This document shows positions 13,782 to 22,220 of a stretch of 26,850 bases of DNA, piece by piece. Origin of the DNA: Hyphomicrobiales bacterium (GTDB lineage Bacteria; Pseudomonadota; Alphaproteobacteria; Rhizobiales; Devosiaceae); assembly GCA_026989045.1 (NCBI GenBank), contig JALSJY010000035.1, positions 1 through 26,850 of the forward strand, read 5' to 3'. The number at the start of each line of letters is the position of its first letter. Within the stretch, counting starts at the first letter, position 1. The notes under the pieces were generated by a model. It was not told the origin of the DNA, ran no database searches, and worked only from the letters and a program-made list of their open reading frames with translations. A program made the position numbers and the translations under genes.

Positions 13782-15536
13782 ATGTCTATCAGACGATTAC
13801 CTAATGATCTAGTCAATCGCATAGCTGCTGGCGAAGTTGTCGAGCGCCCCGCTTCCGCACTTAAAGAGATTGTAGAAAACGCCCTAGATGCAGGCGCAAG
13901 CAAAATCTCTATCACAACTGCCAACGCTGGCAAAAGCCTATTGCGCATTGAGGATAATGGCTTAGGCATGAATGAGGCAGATTTAATACTCTCTATAGAG
14001 CGTCACGCCACCTCTAAATTATCACAAAATAATCTTGATAATATTTGCTCATTAGGCTTTCGTGGCGAGGCTTTGGCCTCTATCGGGGCTGTATCAGAAC
14101 TGATGATAGCCTCACGCACTGCCACAGCAGATAGCGGCTTAAAAATTAGCACTTTTCAGGGCAAAACACAAAATCCAAAACCTTTTTCAATGAATATAGG
14201 CACAATTGTTGAGGTTAAAAACCTATTTGATGCAATCCCCGCCCGCAAGAAATTTTTAAAATCTGACAGAGCAGAAACTAGCGCCATCACTGATATGTTA
14301 AAACGCTTAGCCATGTCCAACCCAGATGTGCATTTCATCATTGAGGGATCGGACAGGAAAACAATCAATTGGCCTTCGCAAAGCGGCAAAGGCGCATTAT
14401 CTGCAAGGGTGGCACAAGTGATGGGGGCAGATTTTGTTAGCAACTCATTCTCGTTGAATTTTTCTTGGGCGGGCATCACTATTGCAGGTCTGGCAGGACT
14501 GCCAACTTTTACAAAAGCAAATTCTTTGAGCCAGTTTTTCTTTGTTAATGGCCGCGCGGTGCGAGATAAATTATTATTAGGCGCAGTGCGAGCAGCTTTT
14601 TCTGACTATATTTTTCGTGATCGTTTTCCTGTTATCTCGCTTTTTATCTCGCTTGATCCAAGTGAAGTTGACGTAAATGTTCACCCCGCCAAAACCGAGG
14701 TAAGATTTCAAAACCCAAGTGCCATTCGCTCAGCTATAATTAGTGCCATAAAACATGGGCTTGAGGGCGTAGGATTTAAAGCTTCATCAAGCGTTGCTGA
14801 TGCTGCATTAAGTTCATTCAAACAGCCGCAAAGACACTATGCTCCAAGCGCAAATCAATATCAAAATGTCCCCTCAATTTATGAGCCGCAAATGGCTGGT
14901 CTTAGTGAGCCAAGCGCAAAATTTGAACATCAAATATTAGAGCCAGAAGTAAATGATTATCCGCTTGGGGTAGCAAGAGCATTAGTTTTTGAAAATTTTA
15001 TTATCTCACAAAGTGAAAAAAGCCTATTGCTGATAGACCAACATGCCGCGCACGAGCGCCTAGTTTATGAGCATTTCAAAACCCAGCTTAAAAATGGCAA
15101 TATTGATTCTCAAGCTCAGCTAATTCCTATCATTATTGAATTGCCAATTGATGATTGCATCAGGTTAGAACAAGCTGCAAATGATCTTGAAAAACTAGGA
15201 CTTTTCATTGAGCGTTTTGGCGAAAAAGCAATAGCCGTGCAGCAAGTGCCAGCCCTGTTAAAAAACCCAGATATAAATAAACTAATCAACGACTTAGCAG
15301 ACGAATTAGCCGAGCATGGCTCAACTCAAGTGCTGGGCGCAAGGCTAGAAACAGTGTTAGCAAGCATGGCATGTCACGGCTCTGTTCGCTCTGGTAGAAT
15401 ATTAAAACTAGACGAAATGAACGCCCTATTAAGAGACATGGAAAACACCCCCCATTCAGGACAATGTATCCACGGCCGCCCAACCTATGTCGAACTTGAA
15501 AAAAGCGATATTGAGCGGTTATTTGGGCGAAGTTAG
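13782..15536 (+). CDS. mutL: DNA mismatch repair protein MutL (endonuclease-motif type)
   Basis: A 584-residue mismatch-repair ATPase. The GHKL N-terminal domain shows NRIAAGEVVERPASALKEIV (12-31, catalytic Glu29), RIEDNGLGM (55-63) and GFRGEALASIG (92-102). A low-complexity linker (about 340-390) joins the C-terminal dimerisation domain. That domain carries DQHAAHERLVYE (419-430), CHGS (531-534) and CIHGRPT (562-568), the metal-binding endonuclease set of MutL proteins from organisms without MutH. It should therefore nick DNA itself. The start at 13782 has a strong AAGGAGA (13767-13773); an upstream TTG at 13749 is not family-like. It is divergent from tadA. Confidence 0.96.
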   Translation: MSIRRLPNDLVNRIAAGEVVERPASALKEIVENALDAGASKISITTANAGKSLLRIEDNGLGMNEADLILSIERHATSKLSQNNLDNICSLGFRGEALASIGAVSELMIASRTATADSGLKISTFQGKTQNPKPFSMNIGTIVEVKNLFDAIPARKKFLKSDRAETSAITDMLKRLAMSNPDVHFIIEGSDRKTINWPSQSGKGALSARVAQVMGADFVSNSFSLNFSWAGITIAGLAGLPTFTKANSLSQFFFVNGRAVRDKLLLGAVRAAFSDYIFRDRFPVISLFISLDPSEVDVNVHPAKTEVRFQNPSAIRSAIISAIKHGLEGVGFKASSSVADAALSSFKQPQRHYAPSANQYQNVPSIYEPQMAGLSEPSAKFEHQILEPEVNDYPLGVARALVFENFIISQSEKSLLLIDQHAAHERLVYEHFKTQLKNGNIDSQAQLIPIIIELPIDDCIRLEQAANDLEKLGLFIERFGEKAIAVQQVPALLKNPDINKLINDLADELAEHGSTQVLGARLETVLASMACHGSVRSGRILKLDEMNALLRDMENTPHSGQCIHGRPTYVELEKSDIERLFGRS

Positions 15537-15637
15537 GTATTTATAAACGCCACATTGCACTGCTTTTATTATGTTTTTATTTATAGAGATGCCATTATTT
15601 TATAAATTTAATTGTTCACTATTCTGCACATTATTAT

Positions 15638-15955
15638 CTACCCCATCTCAATAATCTCAGCCAACTCAAGTGAACCACCGATCATATCAAGATAAGGGTC
15701 ACTCTGAGCGATTTTTTGCGCTGCTTCCATGTCATCAGCCCTGATTATCATATAACCACCCATAGCATTTGGGTTCGGCTTATTTGAAACTCCATCAGAG
15801 GTGATAATTGTTGCGCCTTTTAGCGGAGTTCCAGCATTGATGACCGCATCGTCAAGCCCACTCACCCAAGCCTTCCATTTACCCATGTGTGCCATGCCTT
15901 CATCAGGAGTTGCTGGTTTTGCTTGTCCACGATAGGTAATCATATAATTTGGCAT
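15638..15955 (-). CDS. YciI-like (YCII-related) domain protein
   Basis: A 105-residue ferredoxin-like fold protein of the YCII/dimeric alpha-beta barrel group. Visible pattern: MPNYMITYRGQAKPATPDEG at the N-terminus, HMGKWKAWVSGLDDAVINAG in the middle, then GGYMIIRADDMEAAQKIAQS and PYLDMIGGSLELAEI at the end, the usual YCII arrangement. Function is unknown; some relatives bind or hydrolyse small molecules. The frame stays open for 28 more codons upstream, but ATG 15955 has AAGGAA at the right distance and starts the conserved fold. The extension would overlap the LysR gene's end. It follows that LysR gene by 28 bp on the same strand, so the two are probably one transcript. Confidence 0.85.
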   Translation of the reverse strand: MPNYMITYRGQAKPATPDEGMAHMGKWKAWVSGLDDAVINAGTPLKGATIITSDGVSNKPNPNAMGGYMIIRADDMEAAQKIAQSDPYLDMIGGSLELAEIIEMG

Positions 15956-15983
15956 ATTGTTTCCTTTATAAGTGTTTAATTTT

Positions 15984-16871
15984 TCATTGCGCTGCTTTTG
16001 TCCCTGCCTGCCCAGCTTCAAGATTGCCCATTTCATCAATAATATGGTTTGCTAGCGCATCATAAATTCCGCCATAGGCATGGCTGGCTCGCAACAGGGC
16101 TATTTGCGCATCACGCAAGCGTGGGAATTTTTTATTCTCTATTATTTGCATGCCTTGCGAAATTGCTGATTCTGGCAAAAACCCTATTGCTAGGTCTGAT
16201 AAAACAGCACTTGAAATAGCAGTGGCATCAGATGCAGTATAGGCTATGCGATAATCTTGACCGACTCGATTTAGACCATCGATTGCATCATTGCGCCAAA
16301 GGCATGTTTGCGGGCCAGCAGTAATTGGAATTGGTTTGGTTTTTAACGCTTGGCTATTTTTGGCGCTTACCCAATGGACTTTTTCTGTGCGAAATAATTC
16401 GCCAAACTCCTCCATTGTGCCTTGCGAAAATACTATTAAATCAAAACGCCCAGCGCTCATGCCTTCAAGTAAATCCTCACTTGCCATACATTTTACATCA
16501 ACAGTAATTTTAGGATTAGTGCGCTGAAATGAAGAAAGCACTATGGGCAACAATCGAACCGCATAATCATCTGGCACACCAAAGCGAATATTGCCCGATA
16601 AATCACCCTCACGAAATAAATCAATAATTTCAGCGTTTACTCGTAACATACGCCTAGCAAGAGCATAAAGAGCGACACCCTCATGGGTTAGCGAAATTTT
16701 GCGCCCCTCACGAATAAATAGTTTTGTATCGAGTCGCTCCTCAAGCCGTTTAATCTGCATAGAAACAGCAGATTGCGTCTTAAAAACTCTCTTTGCCGCC
16801 TCAGTAAAACTTGAGCAATCCGCAATAGAGCAGAATGTTTGTAATTGGTCTAAATCCAGAGGCATTACCAT
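15984..16871 (-). CDS. LysR-family transcriptional regulator (possibly VtlR/LsrB-like)
   Basis: A 295-residue LysR regulator. The winged helix-turn-helix is at 5-64 (LDLDQLQTFCSIADCSSFTE, then KTQSAVSMQIKRLEERLDTK), and the two-lobed effector domain is at about 93-285. Cysteines are at 14, 19, 128 and 190. The N-terminus resembles the LDLDQLRTF...KTQSAVSMQM pattern I associate with VtlR/LsrB regulators of Brucella and Rhizobium. VtlR is known to activate small DUF1127 genes, and a DUF1127 gene lies divergently 137 bp away, so control of that gene is a reasonable inference. It may also control the YciI-like gene behind it. ATG 16871 or 16865 could be the start. The effector is unknown. Confidence 0.9.
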   Translation of the reverse strand: MVMPLDLDQLQTFCSIADCSSFTEAAKRVFKTQSAVSMQIKRLEERLDTKLFIREGRKISLTHEGVALYALARRMLRVNAEIIDLFREGDLSGNIRFGVPDDYAVRLLPIVLSSFQRTNPKITVDVKCMASEDLLEGMSAGRFDLIVFSQGTMEEFGELFRTEKVHWVSAKNSQALKTKPIPITAGPQTCLWRNDAIDGLNRVGQDYRIAYTASDATAISSAVLSDLAIGFLPESAISQGMQIIENKKFPRLRDAQIALLRASHAYGGIYDALANHIIDEMGNLEAGQAGTKAAQ

Positions 16872-17008
16872 TTGTTATTCCATCACAAAAATTGATAGGT
16901 ATGATGAAATCTATTTGTTAGACGAATGAATTGCAACCCCCTATATTGCTTTTATGAACAATAGTTCAAACGTTAGATTAACCCCAAAACAGCTCAAGGA
17001 GAGAAATC
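16872..17008 (+). promoter_or_regulatory. Divergent LysR / DUF1127 control region
   Basis: The 137-bp gap holds a perfect short palindrome TGAACAATAGTTCA (16955-16968) and an imperfect one, ATTTGTTAGACGAAT (16912-16926 by position on the line), either of which could serve as a LysR-type T-N11-A site. TATATT (16942-16947) is a candidate -10. The DUF1127 gene has a strong ribosome site, AAGGAGAG (16996-17003). No assignment of the actual start site is possible. Confidence 0.4.
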
Positions 17009-17197
17009 ATGGGTATTTTTTCAAATATTTCGCGCAAACGGTCTTTAAACGCTTTGTCAGGTCTTGATAATTCTCGTCTAAGTGATTTGGGTTTAAACCG
17101 CTATGACTTGTTTGAAGCAAGAAATGTTAGCTCAGCAAAGCTTGGTGGTTTTTTAAACCAGCGCCGTTCTGAGCGCGCGTATTTTTGGATGCGTTAA
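17009..17197 (+). CDS. DUF1127 small protein
   Basis: A 62-residue basic protein with the DUF1127 core RSLNALSGLDNSRLSDLGLNRYDLFEA (roughly 11-37), including the L-x-D-L-G-L-x-R pattern. The family is common and multi-copy in alphaproteobacteria. Reported roles include RNA-related regulation and phosphate or carbon starvation phenotypes in Agrobacterium and VtlR-controlled fucose use in Brucella; the molecular activity is not settled. The tail LNQRRSERAYFWMR is basic and aromatic. It has the best ribosome site in the window and a dedicated promoter region, which suggests high expression. It is divergent from the LysR gene. Confidence 0.9.
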   Translation: MGIFSNISRKRSLNALSGLDNSRLSDLGLNRYDLFEARNVSSAKLGGFLNQRRSERAYFWMR

Positions 17198-17302
17198 TAA
17201 TATAAATATATTTTCTATCCCTAAAGGGTCGGGTTGGTTTGAAAAAGCTAATCTGGCCTTTCCCTATTTAGTTGGGTGGTTTGGTAAGATAAAATTTCTT
17301 TA

Positions 17303-17387
17303 CGTCTTTGAGAGAGGGGCAACTCATTATTGAGTCATTGCAATGTGGCTATGGATTGCTTCGTCGCTCTCGCTCCTCGCAAAGACG
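17303..17387. repeat. Palindromic dispersed repeat related to 826-862
   Basis: CGTCTTTGAGAG (17303-17314) is mirrored by CTCGCAAAGACG (17376-17387) with one mismatch, defining an 85-bp element. Inside are ACTCA-ttat-TGAGT (17322-17335) and TGGATTGC (17352-17359), the block shared with the copy at 826-862. The surrounding gap 17198-17449 holds no gene that I can support. It may provide termination for the DUF1127 and MATE genes that converge here. Confidence 0.6.
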
Positions 17388-17449
17388 GGCTCGGTTACTC
17401 TTTTCGCAAAGATGTGGAGCGACTTTGTGTTTTAATAAGCAGATTCTGA

Positions 17450-18799
17450 TTACTGTGTTATCTTTGCTTCTTCACTTTGCCGCGAAAGAGCTTTTATTAG
17501 TCCAAAAGCCATATAAACAGCTAGCAGAGCAAACGGGATTGAGCCTATTGCCACTCCCCACGCTATGCCTTTCAAATCACCATAATATGCACCAACCCAA
17601 ATGAAGGGAAGCACTCCAATTGTTTGGCGAGCCCAGTTTAATGCAGTTGCCCAAAGTGGGTGACCAAGATTGTTAAAGGCGGCGTTGGTTACAAAAAGTA
17701 ATCCGTTAAAGAAAAATGAAAAAGCAACAATTGTAGTAAATAGGTTTATCATTAGCGCCATATCGCCTGTTGCAGAATAAATGTCGATTATCAGGTTGCG
17801 CCCAAAAAATAGCAAAGCCCAAGCAAAGGCGACATATATCAGGTTGAATTTAATTCCATCAATTAGTGTTTGTCTTACCCGTGCCATATTTCCTGCGCCA
17901 GCATTTTGCCCAATTATTGGTCCGACTGCACCAGAGAGGGCAAAAATCACTCCAAATGCTAGCGGGATTAACCTATCAACAACAGCCTGGCCCGCAATTG
18001 CGGCATCGCCATAAGAGGTGATAGCTTGAGCTATTAAAAACGCACCAAAGGGAGAGGCAATATTGGTGAAAATTGCTGGCACAGTGAATTTGAGTAAATC
18101 TTTTAAGTCAGCAAAAAAGCGCCTTACACTTGGCCATCTTATCATATCATGCACGCCGATAAGATAATATAGACCAAGAGCTGCAAATAATATTCTTACA
18201 CCTGCTGAAACTATTGCTGCGCCTGTTATTTCTAGCCCGAAGTAAAAAATGAAAATTGGGTCAAGCGAAGCGGTGAGAATTCCACCAATAAGCGTTATGC
18301 TCATGGCGCGTTTTGCGTCTCCTTTTGCACGTAAAATTCCCATAGCTACCACTCCAACAGCAAAAAATGGTGTGGTTGGTAAAATAATGGTCAAATATAA
18401 TTGCGCATGGCGCAATGCTTCTCCTTGTGCATTGAGCAGGTCTAATAACGGATCGCGTAATATCAATAATATTATGGCGATTATCATGTTTAATAAAAAC
18501 GCCGCAATAATTGCAGTGCCAGCATAAGAAAAGGCCTCACTTTCATTTTTTGCCCCAAGCGCACGAGCAACCAAAACAGAAGCACCAATCATCATGCCAA
18601 TGGAAATGCCAATAATAAAGGCTATCACATAAGAAGAGCGGCCAACTGCCGCAGTTTGAGCAGTATCGTTTAATAATGAGATATAATAAAGTGAGATGGC
18701 ATCAACAAAAAATACTGACATCAAGCCAATGGCAGAAGTGCTGGTCATTATTAAGACATGGCGCATTGTTGAGCCAGATGTAAAAACTGCTTTAGACAT
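17450..18799 (-). CDS. MATE family efflux transporter
   Basis: A 449-residue inner-membrane exporter with about twelve hydrophobic segments in two related halves, the size and layout of MATE (NorM/DinF) pumps driven by Na+ or H+. Typical features are the N-terminal half SIGMMIGASVLVARALGAKN (about 55-75), then FAVGVVAMGILRAKGDAKRA, and in the second half GAVGPIIGQNAGAGNMARVR. Substrates range from dyes and drugs to metabolites and cannot be predicted. It starts 20 bp after the ialB stop on the same strand, so the two are probably one operon. The ribosome site is weak. Confidence 0.9.
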   Translation of the reverse strand: MSKAVFTSGSTMRHVLIMTSTSAIGLMSVFFVDAISLYYISLLNDTAQTAAVGRSSYVIAFIIGISIGMMIGASVLVARALGAKNESEAFSYAGTAIIAAFLLNMIIAIILLILRDPLLDLLNAQGEALRHAQLYLTIILPTTPFFAVGVVAMGILRAKGDAKRAMSITLIGGILTASLDPIFIFYFGLEITGAAIVSAGVRILFAALGLYYLIGVHDMIRWPSVRRFFADLKDLLKFTVPAIFTNIASPFGAFLIAQAITSYGDAAIAGQAVVDRLIPLAFGVIFALSGAVGPIIGQNAGAGNMARVRQTLIDGIKFNLIYVAFAWALLFFGRNLIIDIYSATGDMALMINLFTTIVAFSFFFNGLLFVTNAAFNNLGHPLWATALNWARQTIGVLPFIWVGAYYGDLKGIAWGVAIGSIPFALLAVYMAFGLIKALSRQSEEAKITQ

Positions 18800-18819
18800 G
18801 AGTGATAAATCTTTAAAAA

Positions 18820-19332
18820 TTAAGGCAGGGTGAGGTAGCCTTGGTTAAAGCCATTAAGAGAAACAGGAATGCCAATTCCCTCTTCAGGAGTTTTGAAAAT
18901 GATGAAAATGGCGTTTTGACCATCTGATAGAGTTTTTATTAAATTATCGTCCATGATAACTTCTGCTACACATCCACTTGGTAAGCAGCGCACAAATGCA
19001 ACACGACCCATATCTTTGCCGTCAATATTAAGACCTAAGCCATTGGGTAATAATATCCCAAGTGGTGCTAAAATTCTTAATAAGCTGGCTTGTTTATCGG
19101 CAGTTTTGAGAACAATGACAGAAAGCCCAATATTAGACTGGTTTTCTGCGGTGACATTTTGGATAAGCGCGCATTGCTCAAAACTAGCACCTGGCGGAGT
19201 ATCACAGCTTAATTGCCAATCACCATGTTCAGATTTTATTACGGCCTGAGCAAATGAAGCTGATGCGCTAAAAAAAAGAATAATGACAAAACTGCTGATG
19301 ATGGTAAACAGGCGAGAAATTATATGCTTCAC
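18820..19332 (-). CDS. Invasion-associated locus B (IalB) family periplasmic protein
   Basis: A 170-residue secreted protein. Residues 1-28 form a signal peptide with a hydrophobic core (IISSFVIILFFSASASFA) and a likely cut after SFA or AQA. The mature part has the IalB fold signs: HGDWQLSCDTPPGASFEQCALIQ (37-59), LRILAPLGILLPNGLGLNID, RCLPSGCVAEVIMDD (115-129) and the C-terminal GFNQGYLTL. Four cysteines (43, 54, 116, 121) probably form two disulfides. IalB was named for erythrocyte invasion in Bartonella, but homologues occur across free-living Hyphomicrobiales, so pathogenicity must not be assumed. It is followed by a MATE pump gene. Confidence 0.9.
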   Translation of the reverse strand: MKHIISRLFTIISSFVIILFFSASASFAQAVIKSEHGDWQLSCDTPPGASFEQCALIQNVTAENQSNIGLSVIVLKTADKQASLLRILAPLGILLPNGLGLNIDGKDMGRVAFVRCLPSGCVAEVIMDDNLIKTLSDGQNAIFIIFKTPEEGIGIPVSLNGFNQGYLTLP

Positions 19333-19422
19333 TTTATGAAGTCTCCAAAATTGTTGAATTAAAAATAGAGTATTTTCTTGATAGGCAATTGGTCAACTAA
19401 AAAGAGAAAAAAAGCAATAATG

Positions 19423-19480
19423 GGGCAGGATAATAAAAATACACCTTAATAATGAATTATAACAGCCTTGCCCTAAGGTG
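19423..19480 (+). promoter_or_regulatory. Possible pseudoknot-like leader element upstream of thrC
   Basis: Two interleaved inverted repeats occur. GGGCAGG (19423-19429) pairs with CCTTGCCC (19466-19473, one bulge), and CACCTTA (19442-19448) pairs perfectly with TAAGGTG (19474-19480). The 3' arms are adjacent, so as RNA this is an H-type pseudoknot layout; as DNA it could be an operator around TATAAC (19458-19463). It lies 48 bp before the thrC ATG. No known riboswitch core is recognised. The rest of the gap 19333-19528 shows nothing clear. Confidence 0.35.
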
Positions 19481-19528
19481 AAGTTGGTTATAAGAGTGGC
19501 TTTCAATCTTTTAAGAGTTTAAGATAAG

Positions 19529-20920
19529 ATGAAATATATCTCTACACGTGGCGATGCGCCAGTTTTAGGTTTTTGTGATGCTGTTCTTGGCGGACTAGCA
19601 GATGATGGCGGGCTTTATTTACCTCAAACTTGGCCGCAGATTTCACAAGATGAAATTGCCAGTTTTGCAAATAAGACATTTAGTGAAATTGCTTTTGCTA
19701 TTATTTCTCGCTTCACTGGTGATGAAATTGCACCAAATGAGCTAAAAGCCATTGTTGAAGAAGCATATTCTAGTTTTAATCACCCATCAATCACCCCTTT
19801 GGTTGAGCTTGAGCCATCTCATTTTGTGCTTGAGCTTTTTCATGGTCCAACTTTAGCGTTTAAAGACGTTGCCATGCAGTTTTTAGCTTTGGTGATGGAT
19901 CATATTTTAGTGAAAAGGCAACAAAGAGCAACTATTATTGGTGCAACTTCTGGTGATACTGGCTCAGCAGCGATTGAGGCATTTCGTGGGCGAGATAATA
20001 TTGATATTTTCATTCTACACCCTTATGGGCGCACCTCCGAAGTGCAGCGCCGCCAGATGACAAGCGTGCTTGATGATAATGTTTATAATATTGCTCTAAA
20101 GGGTAATTTTGATGACTGTCAAACAATCGTAAAAGGTTTGTTTGGCAATAAGAAATTTCGTCAACGCACGGCTTTGTCAGGGGTTAATTCTATTAACTGG
20201 GGTCGGATTTTAGCGCAAATTACCTATTATTTTAAGGCAGCTAGCGATTTGGGCGCACCAAACAGAGAGATTGATTTTAGCGTTCCTACAGGAAATTTCG
20301 GTGATATTTTTGCAGGTTTTGCTGCAAAGCAAATGGGTTTGCCAATTGGTAAATTAAATATTGCAACGAATGAAAATGATATTTTAGTGCGCACAATAGA
20401 TAGTGGAAAATATGAGGCCTCAGGGGTAAAGCCAACCACTTCACCATCGATGGATATTCAAGTTTCCTCTAATTTTGAGCGACTTTTGTTTGAAGCGCTT
20501 GGGCGCAATGATGAAGATTTGTGCCGTTTGATGGATAGTTTGAAACAATCTGGTGGCTTTTCTATTTCAAAAGATGTTTTGTCGGTTTTACGCAAAGATT
20601 TTGCGGCACTTAAGGCAGATGAAGATCAGGTGGTTGCAACAATGAAAGATTGTTATTTGCAAAGTGGATATTTGATTGACCCGCACACGGCTGTTGGTGT
20701 GTTTGTTGCTAGAGGTTTAAAGGATAGTGATAGACAGATGGTTAGCCTATCAACTGCTCACCCTGCTAAATTTCCTGACGCAGTAAAAAATGCAACTGGG
20801 GTTATGCCAGCTTTGCCATATTTTTTAGCTGATTTATTTGAAAAACCAGAGCAGTATGACATTTTAGAAAATGAGCAAAAAGTGATTGAGAAATATATTT
20901 TAGATCGCACTCGTGCTTAG
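19529..20920 (+). CDS. thrC: Threonine synthase
   Basis: A 463-residue PLP enzyme that converts O-phosphohomoserine to threonine. The N-terminus MKYISTRGDAPVLGFCDAVLGGLADDGGLYLP is the long bacterial/fungal type II form. The PLP lysine is Lys112 in HGPTLAFKDV (105-114), and the phosphate-binding loop is GATSGDTGSAAIEA (138-151). Length is typical (about 463-470). The ribosome site is weak (AAGATAAG). It opens a plus-strand run with an M16 peptidase, a GNAT acetyltransferase and a c-di-GMP protein, the order found in many Hyphomicrobiales. Regulation by the element at 19423-19480 is a possibility only. Confidence 0.96.
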   Translation: MKYISTRGDAPVLGFCDAVLGGLADDGGLYLPQTWPQISQDEIASFANKTFSEIAFAIISRFTGDEIAPNELKAIVEEAYSSFNHPSITPLVELEPSHFVLELFHGPTLAFKDVAMQFLALVMDHILVKRQQRATIIGATSGDTGSAAIEAFRGRDNIDIFILHPYGRTSEVQRRQMTSVLDDNVYNIALKGNFDDCQTIVKGLFGNKKFRQRTALSGVNSINWGRILAQITYYFKAASDLGAPNREIDFSVPTGNFGDIFAGFAAKQMGLPIGKLNIATNENDILVRTIDSGKYEASGVKPTTSPSMDIQVSSNFERLLFEALGRNDEDLCRLMDSLKQSGGFSISKDVLSVLRKDFAALKADEDQVVATMKDCYLQSGYLIDPHTAVGVFVARGLKDSDRQMVSLSTAHPAKFPDAVKNATGVMPALPYFLADLFEKPEQYDILENEQKVIEKYILDRTRA

Positions 20921-20945
20921 ATGCTATCTTATTGGAGTTAAATAG

Positions 20946-22208
20946 TTGAGAGTTAAAACTAGCAGACTAAAGAATGGTATGGTTGTTGTTTCAGATAATA
21001 TGGAGCATCTTGAATCTGCCTCTATTGGCGTTTGGGTAAAATCTGGATCTCGGTGTGAAAACGATGATGAGCATGGAATTTCGCATATGCTTGAGCATAT
21101 GGCGTTTAAGGGAACAAAAAAACGTTCACCTAAGCAGATTGTTGAAGAAATTGAAAATGTTGGAGGCCAGTTAAATGCCTCAACTTCGATTGAGCATACT
21201 GGATATTATGCTAGAATTTTAAAAGATGACGTTGGATTGGCATCTGATATTTTAGCTGATATTTTACAAAATTCTACTTTTGATATAAAAGAGTTAGCGC
21301 GTGAAAAACAAGTGATTGTGCAGGAAATTGGTGCCTCACACGATGATCCAGATGATTTGGTGCATGATTTATTTTTAGAGGTGGCTTATCCAGACCAAGC
21401 AATAGGTAGGCCAATTCTTGGCACAGTAGAATCTGTTGGAAATTTTAGCGCAAATAAAATACGTGCCTATATGGATCGTAATTATGTTGGCGATAGAATG
21501 ATTGTTGCTGCGGCTGGCAATGTTAATCACGACAAATTGGTAAAGAATATTGAAGCAAGCTTTATAAATATTTCAAAAAGCGGCGCACCAGAACCTAAAA
21601 AAGCTATTTATGTTGGTGGAGATAAAAGACTTATCACTAAGCATGAGCAGGCGCATGTTGTTTTGGGCATGGCGGGCAGGGCGTATAATAGTGATGGTTT
21701 TTATGCGGTGCAAATTCTTACAGAAATTCTTGGTGGAGGAATGAGCTCGCGTCTTTTTCAAGAGATAAGGGAAAAACGCGGGCTTTGTTATTCTGTTTAT
21801 GCATTTCATTGGGCTTTTGCTGATAGCGGTGTATTTGGTGTTGCTGCAGATACGGGGTCTGAACTTGTTGGTGAATTAGTAATGGTGATTATTGATGAGT
21901 TAAAAAGGGCAGTTGATGATATTCAGGAAGAAGAAGTTATTAGGGTTCGAAATAAAATTAGAGCTGGGTTGTTAATGTCGCTTGAAAACCCTTCAATTCG
22001 TGCCAGTCAGCTTGCGCGCCAGCAAATATTGTGGGGGCGGGCAATTCCTATGGCAGAAACGGTTGATAGAATTAGTAAAATCAGTGCTAAAAGAGTGAAA
22101 GATGTTGCAAAGGATATTATTGATAATGCAACTCTAAGTGTTGCAGCTGTTGGCCCGCTAGAAAAAATGCCATCTTACGAAGCTATGATGAAGCGGTTGA
22201 AATCTTAA
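20946..22208 (+). CDS. M16 family zinc peptidase (mitochondrial-processing-peptidase-like)
   Basis: A 420-residue inverzincin. The zinc motif HMLEH (47-51) is followed 76 residues later by the third ligand in VIVQEIGASHDD (Glu127), the HXXEH-X76-E spacing of active M16B peptidases. A second domain (about 220-420) contains LGGGMSSRLFQEIREKRGLCYSVY, the conserved R/Y substrate-binding block. The protein is related to the beta subunit of the mitochondrial processing peptidase, to which alphaproteobacterial homologues are regarded as ancestral. The start is TTG at 20946 with GGAG 8 nt upstream, 25 bp after thrC. No signal peptide is evident. The natural substrate is unknown. Confidence 0.93.
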   Translation: MRVKTSRLKNGMVVVSDNMEHLESASIGVWVKSGSRCENDDEHGISHMLEHMAFKGTKKRSPKQIVEEIENVGGQLNASTSIEHTGYYARILKDDVGLASDILADILQNSTFDIKELAREKQVIVQEIGASHDDPDDLVHDLFLEVAYPDQAIGRPILGTVESVGNFSANKIRAYMDRNYVGDRMIVAAAGNVNHDKLVKNIEASFINISKSGAPEPKKAIYVGGDKRLITKHEQAHVVLGMAGRAYNSDGFYAVQILTEILGGGMSSRLFQEIREKRGLCYSVYAFHWAFADSGVFGVAADTGSELVGELVMVIIDELKRAVDDIQEEEVIRVRNKIRAGLLMSLENPSIRASQLARQQILWGRAIPMAETVDRISKISAKRVKDVAKDIIDNATLSVAAVGPLEKMPSYEAMMKRLKS

Positions 22209-22220
22209 GGCTGGTGAATA

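Noticed and set aside
17308..17604. Plus-strand open frame between DUF1127 and the MATE gene
   Set aside because: It runs through the palindromic repeat and antisense into the MATE gene; no domain is visible.
19423..19480. SAM-II riboswitch before thrC
   Set aside because: The layout is pseudoknot-like, but the conserved SAM-II core sequence that I know is not present, so no known riboswitch name is given.
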